Positions 19,355 to 28,297 are shown, counted from the stretch's first letter. The stretch: 64,000 nt of DNA from Streptomyces sp. NBC_01268 (GCF_036240795.1 NZ_CP108454.1:5888001-5952000); one strand, 5' to 3'. Program-made: numbers and translations. The notes: generated by a model from the sequence alone, not told the origin.

Positions 19355-19552
19355 TGCCACATCGTTGGACACCCCGTCCAACCACGGACGGGTGATCCTT
19401 CCAACGAGGCGTATGAGCTGCGCCGACGCACCACTACACTGCTCAACAACATACGCGTCAGGCCCACAGCGTCGTGCGCTTTCACGCGGCAAGCCCCCTC
19501 CACGCCTGCGGCCGTCGGGACGGCCGTCCGCACTGGATCTGTGAGGACTCAC

Positions 19553-21142
19553 GTGAGCTCGAAACCTGTCGTACTCATCGCTGAAGAGCTGTCGCCCGCC
19601 ACCGTCGACGCGCTGGGCCCGGACTTCGAGATCCGGCACTGCAACGGCGCCGACCGCGCCGAGCTGATCCCCGCGATCGCCGACGTCGACGCCATCCTGA
19701 TCCGTTCCGCGACCAAGGTCGACGCGGAGGCCATCGCCGCCGCGAAGAAGCTCCGGGTCGTCGCCCGCGCCGGTGTGGGCCTGGACAACGTGGACGTCTC
19801 CGCCGCCACCAAGGCCGGCGTGATGGTCGTGAACGCCCCGACCTCGAACATCGTCACGGCCGCCGAGCTCGCCTGCGGCCTCCTGGTCGCCACCGCGCGC
19901 AACATCCCGCAGGCCAACACGGCGCTGAAGAACGGCGAGTGGAAGCGCTCGAAGTACACGGGCGTCGAGCTGAGCGAGAAGACCCTCGGTGTCGTCGGCC
20001 TCGGCCGCATCGGCGTCCTGGTCGCCCAGCGCATGTCCGCCTTCGGCATGAAGATCGTCGCGTACGACCCCTACGTGCAGCCGGCCCGTGCCGCCCAGAT
20101 GGGGGTGAAGCTGCTGGCCCTGGACGAGCTCCTGGAGGTCGCCGACTTCATCACCGTCCACCTGCCCAAGACCCCGGAGACCGCCGGTCTCATCGGTGAC
20201 GAGGCGCTGCACAAGGTCAAGCCCTCGGTCCGGATCGTCAACGCCGCGCGCGGCGGGATCGTGGACGAGGCGGCGCTGTACTCGGCACTGAAGGAGGGCC
20301 GGGTCGCCGGCGCGGGCCTCGACGTGTACGCGAAGGAGCCCTGCACCGACTCGCCGCTCTTCGAGCTCGACGAGGTCGTCTGCACCCCGCACCTGGGCGC
20401 CTCCACCGACGAGGCCCAGGAGAAGGCCGGCATCGCGGTGGCCCGTTCGGTGCGCCTGGCGCTCGCCGGCGAGCTCGTCCCGGACGCGGTCAACGTGCAG
20501 GGCGGCGTCATCGCCGAGGACGTGAAGCCCGGTCTGCCGCTGGCCGAGAAGCTGGGCCGGATCTTCACGGCGCTGGCCGGCGAGGTCGCGGTGCGGCTGG
20601 ACGTCGAGGTGTACGGCGAGATCACCCAGCACGACGTGAAGGTGCTCGAACTCTCGGCGCTCAAGGGCGTGTTCGAGGACGTGGTCGACGAGACCGTGTC
20701 CTACGTGAACGCCCCGCTGTTCGCGCAGGAGCGCGGTGTCGAGGTCCGCCTCACCACCAGCTCCGAGTCGCCCGACCACCGCAACGTGGTCACCGTGCGC
20801 GGCACCCTCTCGGACGGCCAGGAGGTCTCGGTCTCCGGCACGCTGGCGGGCCCCAAGCACCTGCAGAAGATCGTCGCGGTCGGCGACTACGACGTGGACC
20901 TGGCGCTCGCCGACCACATGGTGGTGCTGCGCTACGAGGACCGTCCGGGCGTCGTCGGCACGGTCGGCCGGATCCTCGGCGAGGCCGGTCTGAACATCGC
21001 GGGCATGCAGGTCTCCCGTACGGAGGAGGGCGGCGAGGCGCTCGTCGTGCTCACCGTGGACGACACGGTCCCGGCGGCCGTGATCGCCGAGATCTCGGAG
21101 GAGATCGGCGCCACCTCGGCCCGCTCGGTCGACCTGGTCTGA
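19553..21142 (+). CDS. serA: D-3-phosphoglycerate dehydrogenase
   Basis: The 529-residue enzyme oxidises 3-phosphoglycerate to 3-phosphohydroxypyruvate, the first step of serine synthesis. It is the long actinobacterial form: catalytic and NAD domains (1-310), an intervening ASB domain (about 315-450) and a C-terminal ACT domain (about 455-529, VVLRYEDRPGVVGTVGRIL) that binds serine. The NAD fold is GVVGLGRIGVLVAQRM. Catalytic Arg is in NAARGGIVDEAAL, Glu in DVYAKEPCTDSPL, and His in TPHLGAST. The GTG at 19553 is used because GAGG lies 6 bases upstream and the product begins MSSKPVVLIAEELSP; the open frame continues upstream only by chance. Confidence 0.96.
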   Translation: MSSKPVVLIAEELSPATVDALGPDFEIRHCNGADRAELIPAIADVDAILIRSATKVDAEAIAAAKKLRVVARAGVGLDNVDVSAATKAGVMVVNAPTSNIVTAAELACGLLVATARNIPQANTALKNGEWKRSKYTGVELSEKTLGVVGLGRIGVLVAQRMSAFGMKIVAYDPYVQPARAAQMGVKLLALDELLEVADFITVHLPKTPETAGLIGDEALHKVKPSVRIVNAARGGIVDEAALYSALKEGRVAGAGLDVYAKEPCTDSPLFELDEVVCTPHLGASTDEAQEKAGIAVARSVRLALAGELVPDAVNVQGGVIAEDVKPGLPLAEKLGRIFTALAGEVAVRLDVEVYGEITQHDVKVLELSALKGVFEDVVDETVSYVNAPLFAQERGVEVRLTTSSESPDHRNVVTVRGTLSDGQEVSVSGTLAGPKHLQKIVAVGDYDVDLALADHMVVLRYEDRPGVVGTVGRILGEAGLNIAGMQVSRTEEGGEALVVLTVDDTVPAAVIAEISEEIGATSARSVDLV

Positions 21143-21174
21143 CGCGCGGGTCCGCTCGGACGCGTTCCCCGTAC

Positions 21175-21224
21175 CCGGTCGATAGACGCTCGTCTTACAC
21201 GGATGTCTATCGGCCGGGTACAGT
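21175..21224 (+). promoter_or_regulatory. Promoter overlapped by inverted-repeat operator of TetR gene
   Basis: CCGGTCGATAGAC (21175-21187) and GTCTATCGGCCGG (21205-21217) form an inverted repeat matching at 12 of 13 positions. A TTACAC-like -35 (21195-21200) sits between the arms and a TACAGT -10 (21219-21224) directly follows the right arm. The start codon at 21232 falls 7 bases after the -10, so the transcript is probably leaderless. The layout suggests autorepression by the encoded TetR protein. Confidence 0.65.
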
Positions 21225-21231
21225 GCTGTCC

Positions 21232-21810
21232 ATGGGACACAAGGAAGACCTGCTCGAAGGTGCCAAGCGCTGCCTCCTGGAGAAGGGCTACGCCCGCACC
21301 ACCGCCCGCGACGTCGTGGCGGCCTCGGGTACCAACCTCGCCTCCATCGGCTACCACTACGGCTCCAAGGACGCCCTGCTCCAGCAGGCCTTCCTGGCTC
21401 TCACCGAGGAGTGGGGCCAGCGGGTCGGCGGGGCGGACTCCGAGGGCGGCGGGGAGCCGCCCGCCGATCCCTACGAGCGCTTCCGCGCCGTCTGGGAGCC
21501 CCTGATCGGGGCCGCCGAGGGCAGCCGCCCGGTCTGGAAGCTGCAGACCGAGGTCGTCACCCGGCTGGACGACGACGAGAAGCTGCGCGAGGCGATCAAG
21601 GAGCCGCAGCGCGAGGGCCGGCTCGGCATGGCCGAGGGCATGCTCGGCCTCGACCCCGAGGCGGACCCCGAGAAGGCCCGCGTCGCCGGGCTCCTCCTCC
21701 AGGCGCTCGCGACCGGTGTGATGATCCAGTGGGTGGTCGACCCGGAGACCGCACCGAGCGCCGACGACCTCACCGCGGGGCTCAAGGTGCTGATGGGGGA
21801 GCGGGACTGA
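21232..21810 (+). CDS. TetR-family transcription regulator
   Basis: This 192-residue protein has the N-terminal TetR helix-turn-helix (YARTTARDVVAASG, then SIGYHYGSKDALLQQAF, residues 18-52) and a helical ligand-binding half. ATG 21232 is preferred over ATG 21223 because the candidate -10 box TACAGT covers 21219-21224 and no ribosome site is present, pointing to leaderless translation from 21232. The inverted repeat in its promoter is likely its own operator. It is flanked by serA and the PucR gene; no obvious structural target is adjacent, so the regulon is unknown. Confidence 0.9.
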   Translation: MGHKEDLLEGAKRCLLEKGYARTTARDVVAASGTNLASIGYHYGSKDALLQQAFLALTEEWGQRVGGADSEGGGEPPADPYERFRAVWEPLIGAAEGSRPVWKLQTEVVTRLDDDEKLREAIKEPQREGRLGMAEGMLGLDPEADPEKARVAGLLLQALATGVMIQWVVDPETAPSADDLTAGLKVLMGERD

Positions 21811-21908
21811 CGTTCCGTCCGTCCGGTAACGGTCACCGGCCGCGCGGAGCCGTCGTCTCCGGCGCTCGGGTCACGGCGGAGCCCGTCGGGGCCTGAGCTC
21901 CGCCGCCG

Positions 21909-23075
21909 CTACAGCTTCGCCGCCTTCAGAGCCATGTGCAGCAGCAGCCGGTCCTCGCCCGCGTCCAGGTCGAGGCCGGTGAGCTGCTCGACGCGGGAGA
22001 GGCGGTAGTAGAGGGTCTGGCGGTGGATGCCGAGCGCGGTGGCCGTGCGGCCCGCCTGGCCCGCGTGGTCGAGGAACACCTCGGCGGTGCGGGCCAGTTC
22101 GGCGTGGGACGGGGCCAGCAGGGTGCGGACCACCGGGTCGGGTTCGGTCGGCGGGAGCGCGGTCAGCAGCCGGTACGGGCCGATCGCGGACCACTCCGCC
22201 AGCGGGCCGAGGTGCGGCTGGGCGGTCGCCGCGCGGGCGGCCGAGCCGGCCTCGCGCCAGGACACGTCGAGGTCCGCGAGCCCCCGGCGGGGCGTGCCGA
22301 CCCCCGCGACGGCCGCCGGGCCCGCCGTGCCGCGCAGCCGGCCGGCCGCGGTGACGGCGGGGGAGAGGTTGTCGGCCGAGCGGAGCCGGACGAGCGCGGC
22401 GAGCGCGCGGGGGACGGCGCCGGGGACACCGGCCGGTGGCGCCGCGGGCCGCCACGGCACCGTGCACAGGGCCGCCGCGCCCGGCACCGTACGCGGCGAC
22501 GGGGAGTCCTCCGCGGGCCAGGGCGCCAGGCAGACCAGGGCGTGCAGGCCGTCCGCGTCCGGTCCGAGCGCCGTGCGCAGGGCGGCGAGCGCCATGTCGT
22601 ACTGCCAGCCGCGCTCGGCCGACAGGGCGGCCCGCAGCTCCCGGGAGAGGTCCGCCCCGGCCCGCTCCTCGTCGGCGAGCAGGTCGCCGATCCGGGCGGC
22701 GACCTCCATGGCGGCGGTGAGCTGGGCGTGTGAGGGGCCGGGCTCGGCGTCGAGCAGCCAGACGTAGCCGAGGACGACACCCCGATGGCGTACCGGCAGG
22801 CAGATCCGGTCCCGGAAGACGCCCGCGTCGGGGGCGGCCGGGATGCGGACCGGGCCGGTCGCCCGGGTGATGCCGAAGCCCTCGAACCAGGCCCGCACGG
22901 CGGGGGTGGACTTCCGGGTCAGGATCGACCGGGTGCGGACCGGGTCCATCGCCTCGTCGTCGTCACTGTCGTGCGCGCCGAAGGCGATCAGCCCGAAATC
23001 CCGGTTCTCCAGGGTCGCGGGGGCGCCGAGCAGCGCCGAGATCTCGTCCACCAGCTCCTGGTAATCGCCCTTCAC
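21909..23075 (-). CDS. PucR-family regulator, probable activator of proline catabolism
   Basis: The 388-residue protein has a GAF-like central region (residues about 100-180) and the C-terminal PucR helix-turn-helix, with [20 protein letters not shown] near residues 343-362. PucR-type proteins are usually activators responding to amino acids or purines; in Corynebacterium, PutR of this type controls proline oxidation. The gene is divergent from proline dehydrogenase (193 bases between starts), which supports that role. The GTG start at 23075 yields [16 protein letters not shown]. An open GAGAAT sequence ends 6 bases upstream, so this gene too could be leaderless. Confidence 0.85.
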   Translation of the reverse strand: MKGDYQELVDEISALLGAPATLENRDFGLIAFGAHDSDDDEAMDPVRTRSILTRKSTPAVRAWFEGFGITRATGPVRIPAAPDAGVFRDRICLPVRHRGVVLGYVWLLDAEPGPSHAQLTAAMEVAARIGDLLADEERAGADLSRELRAALSAERGWQYDMALAALRTALGPDADGLHALVCLAPWPAEDSPSPRTVPGAAALCTVPWRPAAPPAGVPGAVPRALAALVRLRSADNLSPAVTAAGRLRGTAGPAAVAGVGTPRRGLADLDVSWREAGSAARAATAQPHLGPLAEWSAIGPYRLLTALPPTEPDPVVRTLLAPSHAELARTAEVFLDHAGQAGRTATALGIHRQTLYYRLSRVEQLTGLDLDAGEDRLLLHMALKAAKL

Positions 23076-23106
23076 GGCGCCATTCTCGCACCGCCCGCGC
23101 CTTCCT

Positions 23107-23122
23107 TCAGACAGATGTCTGA
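23107..23122 (+). promoter_or_regulatory. Palindromic operator candidate for proline genes
   Basis: TCAGACA-GA-TGTCTGA is a 7+2+7 perfect palindrome between the divergent PucR and proline dehydrogenase genes. A second inverted repeat, ACGAAAG (23218-23224) with CTTTCGT (23239-23245), lies nearer the dehydrogenase start. The first is a natural candidate binding site for the PucR protein. Confidence 0.5.
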
Positions 23123-23268
23123 GAGCGTGGCCACGGATGCGTGACAGCTGTAGATGGCGGACGATCGGAGCGGTCCTTAGGTTTCACGGTGGTTCTTCGT
23201 GCTGTTCCCGATTGCTTACGAAAGTTCGGGTAGAGCACCTTTCGTCACCCTGCCCTCTGGAGGTACCC

Positions 23269-24195
23269 GTGCTGGGTCCCGTGATCCTCGCCGCGTCGCG
23301 CAGCGACAAGATGCGCCGTTTCGTGTCGGCCGCCCCCGGGACCAAGCAGGTCGTGGCACGCTTCATCGCCGGCGAGTCCGTCCATGACGTCGTCCCGATC
23401 GTGCAGGACCTGGCGGCCCGCGGCCTGGAGGTCACCCTCGACGTGGTCGGTGAGGACATCACCACCGTCGAGCAGTCCCACGCCGCCCGCGACGCCTACC
23501 TGGAGCTCATCGGGCGTCTCAAGGAGCTGGGTCTGGGCGCCCGCGCCGAGATGTCCGTGAAGCTGTCGATGTTCGGCCAGTCGCTGGAGAACGGCCACGA
23601 GCTGGCCCTCGCGAACGTGCGCCCCGTCGTCGCGGCCGCCGCCGAGATCGGCACCACGGTCACCCTGGACGCCGAGGACCACACCACCCTCGACTCGATG
23701 TTCGCCATCCACGAGGAGCTGCGGAAGGACTTCCCGCAGACCGGCTGCGTCATCCAGGCCTACCTCTTCCGCACCGAGGAGGACGCCCGCCGCCTCGCCG
23801 CCGACGGCTCGCGCGTGCGGATCGTGAAGGGCGCCTACAAGGAGCCCGCCGAGGTCGCCATCCAGGACAAGCCGGAGATCGACAAGGCGTACGTCCGGAT
23901 CATGAAGATCCTGATGGAGGGCGAGGGCTACCCGATGATCGGGTCCCACGACCCCCGCCTGATCGCCGTCGGCCAGGAGCTCGCCCGCCGCGCCGGGCGC
24001 AAGCTGGACGAGTACGAGTTCCAGATGCTGTACGGCATCCGCAGCGAGGAGCAGAACCGGCTCGCGGCCGAGGGCCACCGGATGCGCGTCTACACCGCCT
24101 ACGGCACCGACTGGTACGGCTACTTCATGCGCCGCCTCGCGGAGAAGCCGGCCAACCTGCTCTTCTTCGTCCGCTCCATCCTCACCAAGGGCTGA
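23269..24195 (+). CDS. Proline dehydrogenase
   Basis: The 308-residue FAD enzyme oxidises L-proline to 1-pyrroline-5-carboxylate. It is the short monofunctional form of Gram-positive bacteria. Family segments include LDVVGEDITTVEQSH, MSVKLSMFGQSLENG, VTLDAEDHTTLDSMF, IQAYLFRTEEDARRL and VRIVKGAYKEP, then the C-terminal RVYTAYGTDWYGYFMRRLAEKPAN with the Tyr and Arg residues that hold proline. The GTG at 23269 is selected since GGAGG ends 5 bases before it; the frame is open upstream but without family similarity. It is followed 32 bases later by pruA, and together they convert proline to glutamate. Confidence 0.94.
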   Translation: MLGPVILAASRSDKMRRFVSAAPGTKQVVARFIAGESVHDVVPIVQDLAARGLEVTLDVVGEDITTVEQSHAARDAYLELIGRLKELGLGARAEMSVKLSMFGQSLENGHELALANVRPVVAAAAEIGTTVTLDAEDHTTLDSMFAIHEELRKDFPQTGCVIQAYLFRTEEDARRLAADGSRVRIVKGAYKEPAEVAIQDKPEIDKAYVRIMKILMEGEGYPMIGSHDPRLIAVGQELARRAGRKLDEYEFQMLYGIRSEEQNRLAAEGHRMRVYTAYGTDWYGYFMRRLAEKPANLLFFVRSILTKG

Positions 24196-24227
24196 GCCCC
24201 ACCTCTCAAGAAGGAGTCCCGCGACCC

Positions 24228-25859
24228 ATGGACGCTGTCACCCAGGTCCCCGCTCCGGTCAACGAGCCGGTGCACGGCTACGCCCCCGGTTCCCCCGAGC
24301 GCGCCCGTCTGGAGGTCAAGCTCAAGGAGCTGGCCGACAACCCGCGCGAGCTGCCGATGACCATCGGTGGCGTCAAGCGCATGGGCGGCGGCGAGCGCGT
24401 CGACGTCGTGCAGCCGCACAACCACAAGTCCGTCATCGGCACCTTCGCCGGCGCCACCCAGCAGGACGCCCAGGACGCGATCGACGCCGCCCTGGCCGCC
24501 GCCCCGGCCTGGCGCGCGATGGCCTTCGACGACCGCGCGGCGATCATCCTGCGCGCCGCCGAGCTGCTCGCCGGCCCGTGGCGCGAGACCCTGGCCGCCT
24601 CCACGATGCTCGGCCAGTCCAAGACCGCCCAGCAGGCCGAGATCGACACCCCGTGCGAGCTCGTCGACTTCTGGCGCTTCAACGTGGCCTACGCCCGCCA
24701 GATCCTGGCCGAGCAGCCGCCGGCCAACTCCCCGGGCGTGTGGAACCGACTGGACCACCGCCCGCTGGAGGGCTTCGTCTACGCGATCACGCCGTTCAAC
24801 TTCACGGCCATCGCGGGCAACCTGCCCACCGCGCCCGCCCTCATGGGCAACGTGGTGGTCTGGAAGCCGTCCCCGACCCAGACCCACTCCGCCGTGCTCC
24901 TCATGGAGCTCCTGGAGGAGGCCGGTCTGCCGAAGGGCGTCATCAACCTGGTGACCGGCGACGGCATCGCCGTCTCCGAGGTGGCCCTGAACCACCGCGA
25001 CCTGGCCGGCATCCACTTCACCGGCTCGACCAAGACCTTCCAGCACCTGTGGAAGACGGTCGGCAACAACATCGAGACGTACCGCTCCTACCCGCGGATC
25101 GTCGGCGAGACCGGTGGCAAGGACTTCGTCGTCGCGCACCCCAGCGCCGACCGCGCCATCCTGAAGACCGCGCTGACCCGTGGCTCCTTCGAGTTCCAGG
25201 GCCAGAAGTGCTCCGCGTCCTCTCGTGCGTACGTCCCGGCCTCCATCTGGAACGACGGGTTCAAGGAGGAGTTCGCGGCCGAGGTCGACGGCATCACCAT
25301 GGGTGACGTCACCGACCTGTCGAACTTCATCGGCGCCGTCATCGACGACCGCTCGTTCGCCAAGAACAAGGCCGCGATCGACCGCGCGAAGGCCGACGCC
25401 TCCTGCACGATCGTCGCCGGCGGCACGTACGACGACTCGGAGGGCTACTTCGTCCGCCCGACCGTCATCGAGTGCAGCGACCCGGAGAACGAGGTCTTCA
25501 CGACCGAGTACTTCGGCCCGATCCTCGCCGTGTACGTCTACGACGACGCGAAGTACGACGAGATGCTGACCCAGATGGAGTCGGTCTCGGACTACGCGCT
25601 CACCGGCTCGGTCATCTCCGGTGACCGCGCGGCCGCCGCGTACACGATGGAGAAGCTCCGCTTCGCCGCGGGCAACTTCTACATCAACGACAAGTCGACC
25701 GGCGCCGTCGTCGGCCAGCAGCCCTTCGGCGGCGGCCGTGCCTCCGGCACCAACGACAAGGCCGGCGCCCCGCAGAACCTGATGCGCTGGACGCTGACCC
25801 GCGCCATCAAGGAGACGCTGGTCCCGCCGACCGAGTACGGCTACCCCCACATGGGCTGA
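24228..25859 (+). CDS. pruA: L-glutamate gamma-semialdehyde (P5C) dehydrogenase
   Basis: The 543-residue aldehyde dehydrogenase completes proline breakdown by oxidising glutamate semialdehyde to glutamate with NAD+. The catalytic Cys is in FEFQGQKCSASSRAYVP (about residue 328) and the general-base Glu in GETGGKDFVVAH. NAD-binding loops ITPFNFTAIAGNLPTAPAL and HFTGSTKTFQHLW are present. Length matches the P5CDH type 1 family. A strong ribosome site (AAGAAGGAG) lies upstream of ATG 24228. It forms an operon with proline dehydrogenase, probably driven by the divergent PucR regulator. A hairpin downstream ends the transcript. Confidence 0.95.
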   Translation: MDAVTQVPAPVNEPVHGYAPGSPERARLEVKLKELADNPRELPMTIGGVKRMGGGERVDVVQPHNHKSVIGTFAGATQQDAQDAIDAALAAAPAWRAMAFDDRAAIILRAAELLAGPWRETLAASTMLGQSKTAQQAEIDTPCELVDFWRFNVAYARQILAEQPPANSPGVWNRLDHRPLEGFVYAITPFNFTAIAGNLPTAPALMGNVVVWKPSPTQTHSAVLLMELLEEAGLPKGVINLVTGDGIAVSEVALNHRDLAGIHFTGSTKTFQHLWKTVGNNIETYRSYPRIVGETGGKDFVVAHPSADRAILKTALTRGSFEFQGQKCSASSRAYVPASIWNDGFKEEFAAEVDGITMGDVTDLSNFIGAVIDDRSFAKNKAAIDRAKADASCTIVAGGTYDDSEGYFVRPTVIECSDPENEVFTTEYFGPILAVYVYDDAKYDEMLTQMESVSDYALTGSVISGDRAAAAYTMEKLRFAAGNFYINDKSTGAVVGQQPFGGGRASGTNDKAGAPQNLMRWTLTRAIKETLVPPTEYGYPHMG

Positions 25860-25890
25860 CGCCCCCGCCTCCCCGGAGGCCCCTGATCAC

Positions 25891-25928
25891 CGCCCCCCTC
25901 CTCGGTCCCCCAACTGAGGACGGGGGCG
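25891..25928. terminator. Shared hairpin between convergent genes
   Basis: CGCCCCC (25891-25897) pairs with GGGGGCG (25922-25928) and an inner TCCTC pairs with GAGGA. It lies between the converging pruA and hydrolase genes and could terminate both. Confidence 0.65.
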
Positions 25929-25932
25929 GTTC

Positions 25933-26820
25933 TCATTCCCCCTTCACCACGCGCCGCGTCAGGAAGTCGTCGATCAGCGACGCGATCCGCGGGGCGTGGG
26001 TCTCCAGGGCGAAGTGGCCGGTGGGCAGGAGGTGGACCTCGGCGTCCGGGAGGTCGCGGCGGAAGGCCTCGGCGCCGGCCGGGACGAAGACCTCGTCGCC
26101 CTCGCCCCAGACGGCCAGGAGGGGGACCCGGGAGGTGCGGAAGTACTCCTGGAAGGCCGGGTAGAGGGCGAAGTTGGCGCCGTAGTCGGCGATCAGGCCG
26201 AGCTGGATCGCGTCCTGCCCCTCGCGGGACATGAGGGCGGCGTCGTGGTGCCAGGCGTCCGGGCTGAGGAGCTCGCGGAACTCGGCGGGGACGCCCGTCT
26301 CGTACTGCCAGCGGATGCCGTCCAGGGAGCGGATCGCGCGGACCGGCTCCTCGGTCTCGGGGGTCCGCTCGGCGATCAGGGCGAGGACCGGGGCCCAGGC
26401 GTCGGCGCCGAGGCCCTCCTCGTAGGCGTTGCCGTTCTGGCTGACGATCGCGGTGATCCGCTCGGGGTGGGCGAGGGCGAGGCGCAGGCCGATGGGGGAG
26501 CCGTAGTCCTGGATGTAGAGGGCGAACCGGTCGAGGCCGATGGTCTCGGTGAACTCGGACGTCAGCGCGGCCAGTTCGGCGAAGGTGTAGGGGAAGTCGG
26601 CGGCGTCCGGGGCCGCGCTGCGGCCGAAGCCCAGGTGGTCGGGGGCGATCAGGCGGTAGCGGTCGGCGAGCCGGGGGATCAGGTCGCGGAACATGTGCGA
26701 GCTGGTCGGGAAGCCGTGCAGCAGGAGCAGCGCGGGGGCGTCGGCGGGGCCCGCCTCCCGGTAGAAGATCTCGTGGCCGCGGACGGTGACGGTGCGGTGG
26801 TGGACGGGCAGCACGGACAT
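25933..26820 (-). CDS. Alpha/beta hydrolase, haloalkane dehalogenase/epoxide hydrolase type
   Basis: The 295-residue protein is an alpha/beta-hydrolase with an HGFPTSSHMFRDLIP oxyanion segment (about residue 35) and IAPDHLGFGRS. The nucleophile elbow reads YIQDYGSPIGLRLA, with Asp in place of Ser, as in haloalkane dehalogenases and epoxide hydrolases. The catalytic His lies in LPTGHFALETHAPRI near the C-terminus. It is cytoplasmic with no signal peptide. The true substrate is not deducible; the family acts on C-halogen bonds or epoxides. Its upstream region contains two copies of a spaced TAACC/GGTTA element, suggesting tight control, but no regulator gene of obvious match is adjacent. Confidence 0.88.
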   Translation of the reverse strand: MSVLPVHHRTVTVRGHEIFYREAGPADAPALLLLHGFPTSSHMFRDLIPRLADRYRLIAPDHLGFGRSAAPDAADFPYTFAELAALTSEFTETIGLDRFALYIQDYGSPIGLRLALAHPERITAIVSQNGNAYEEGLGADAWAPVLALIAERTPETEEPVRAIRSLDGIRWQYETGVPAEFRELLSPDAWHHDAALMSREGQDAIQLGLIADYGANFALYPAFQEYFRTSRVPLLAVWGEGDEVFVPAGAEAFRRDLPDAEVHLLPTGHFALETHAPRIASLIDDFLTRRVVKGE

Positions 26821-26825
26821 CTCTT

Positions 26826-26909
26826 CTAACCCCTCTTCGCGCTCTGAATGGTTACGAGGAGAGTCAAGCCGTTGTGCGGCTAACCTGTCAATGCGCGCTG
26901 AGGGGTTAG
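26826..26909 (-). promoter_or_regulatory. Duplicated TAACC-N18-GGTTA operators upstream of hydrolase
   Basis: Half-sites TAACC at 26827 and 26881 are each followed by GGTTA exactly 23 bases later (26850 and 26904). The outermost pair extends to CTAACCCCTC (26826-26835) with GAGGGGTTAG (26900-26909). The array fills the gap ahead of the hydrolase start. Confidence 0.55.
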
Positions 26910-26931
26910 GTGAGGGTCGGGGTGCCGCCGG

Positions 26932-27669
26932 TCACTCCGCGGCGCCCTCCGGGGCCGCCGCGTTCTTCGCCGCGACCTTGCCCCGGTCCGTCTCCAGCTT
27001 GGCGGTGTACACGGCCGACAGGGCCCCGCCCAGGGCGACCAGCATCGCGAGGGCCGGCAGTCCGAGCGACAGGTAGCCGGCGCCGCAGGCCACGGCCCAG
27101 ACCGCGAGCAGCGCCCTGGCCCGGCGGCTCAGGAACAGGCGCTTCTCCGGCATGGCGGGCACCGACCCCAGGGCTCCCGCGGGGCCGGTGGTCGCCGCCT
27201 TGGGGCGCTTGAAGTAGCCGTACACCAGCCACTCGCCGCACAGCTCCCAGCCCTCCGGGTCCAGCCCGTCGAGCACCTTCGCGCGACGCCGGCCGCTGAT
27301 CACCTCGCGCCGGTACTCCCAGGCGAGCGGCGCACCGGGCGCCCGGCGGCAGACGAAGCGGCCCAGCGAGTCGAGGTGCTCGACCTCCCAGCCCTGGTCG
27401 CCGTGGACCGCCAGCATCCGGCGGTCGTTGAAGAGGTCGGCCGTCCAGGTCCATCGCTCGGCCGCCCGGTCCGGTTCCCCGGGCGCCGGCGCGAGCCCGC
27501 CGAGCGAGGCCGCGAAGCGCGCGGCCGGGCCGAACTCCTCCTCCGGCGCGGTGCCCGACTCCGCGAGGTGCCCGCGCAGCTCGTCGGCCGTCCGGGTGAT
27601 CTGCTCCTCGGGCACCCCGGCGGCGCGCAGCGCGCCGCTGAGTTCGGCGAAGTAGGAGTCGGTGCTCAT
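26932..27669 (-). CDS. HAAS-domain membrane protein partner of PadR
   Basis: The 245-residue protein has an N-terminal helical HAAS-type domain (FAELSGALRAAGVPEEQITR, then LRGHLAESG), a central soluble region, and two membrane helices near residues 193-225 (ALLAVWAVACGAGYLSLGL, PALAMLVALGGALSAVY). PadR genes are very often followed by such proteins; the HAAS domain is thought to act as a sensor or partner of PadR-controlled membrane complexes. Its ATG overlaps the PadR stop codon (ATGA, 27666-27669), implying translational coupling. The C-terminal tail is charged and cytoplasmic. Its specific function is unknown. Confidence 0.75.
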   Translation of the reverse strand: MSTDSYFAELSGALRAAGVPEEQITRTADELRGHLAESGTAPEEEFGPAARFAASLGGLAPAPGEPDRAAERWTWTADLFNDRRMLAVHGDQGWEVEHLDSLGRFVCRRAPGAPLAWEYRREVISGRRRAKVLDGLDPEGWELCGEWLVYGYFKRPKAATTGPAGALGSVPAMPEKRLFLSRRARALLAVWAVACGAGYLSLGLPALAMLVALGGALSAVYTAKLETDRGKVAAKNAAAPEGAAE

Positions 27670-28007
27670 CGTGTGGTTCCCCCTGCGTGCAGCTTGGTCC
27701 CTACGGCCCGGTGGAACTGCGTCCAGGCCTCGCTCTCGGCCGCGAGATGGGTCCGCCCGGTGTCCGTGAGCCGGTAGTAGCGGCGTCCGGGGCCCCGTTC
27801 GGCGGCCCGGAACTCGGCCTCGACGAGGCCGGCCTCCTCCAGGCGGTTCAGCACGGGATACAGCGTCCCGCCCTTGATCTCGCCGAGTCCCGCCCCGGCG
27901 AGCGCCTTGGCGATCTCGTACCCGTAACTCTCACCGTCGGTCAGGCAGGAGAGGACGAGCAGGTCGAGGACTCCCTTGAGCCAGCTGGATCTGCGGTCTG
28001 CGGCCAT
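27666..28007 (-). CDS. PadR-family transcription repressor
   Basis: This 113-residue protein is a small PadR repressor (subfamily with a single short C-terminal helix). The winged-helix segment includes VLDLLVLSCLTDGESYGYEIA (residues 12-32), GGTLYPVLNRLEEAGLV and GPGRRYYRLTDTGR. PadR proteins bind as dimers to palindromes in their own promoter, here the CTACCTAGGTAG site 16 bases upstream. The ATG at 28005-28007 is the first codon after the operator. It heads a two-gene operon with the HAAS membrane protein. Confidence 0.92.
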   Translation of the reverse strand: MAADRRSSWLKGVLDLLVLSCLTDGESYGYEIAKALAGAGLGEIKGGTLYPVLNRLEEAGLVEAEFRAAERGPGRRYYRLTDTGRTHLAAESEAWTQFHRAVGTKLHAGGTTR

Positions 28008-28011
28008 GACA

Positions 28012-28051
28012 GCATTCCATCACTACCTAGGTAGGAATGCAATCTAGGTAG
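28012..28051 (-). promoter_or_regulatory. PadR operator with additional half-site
   Basis: CTACCTAGGTAG (28023-28034) is a perfect 12-bp palindrome, flanked by an outer inverted repeat GCATTCC/GGAATGC (28012-28018, 28034-28040). A further CTAGGTAG half lies at 28044-28051. On the minus strand TAGATT (complement of 28042-28047) is a plausible -10 box, so repressor binding would block the promoter. Confidence 0.65.
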
Positions 28052-28297
28052 CCGGTCGAGTGCCGTCTCAGATAGTAGGAAGTCCGAGTAATTGTGGAGA
28101 CAGTTCGGGTGAGCTGTCCTAGCTTTGTAGGAGCCGAACGTCCCGCTCCATCGAGCGCAGGGCGGTCGAGAGCGTCACGCCCCGAGCAGGCAACCCCTGC
28201 GGCGACGCTCCCCGCCCCTTCCGGCGCCTTCGATCACCACCGATCTCGCATCACCGTGGATCTCGGATCAACGCTGATCTCAAGGAGTCGATCTCTC

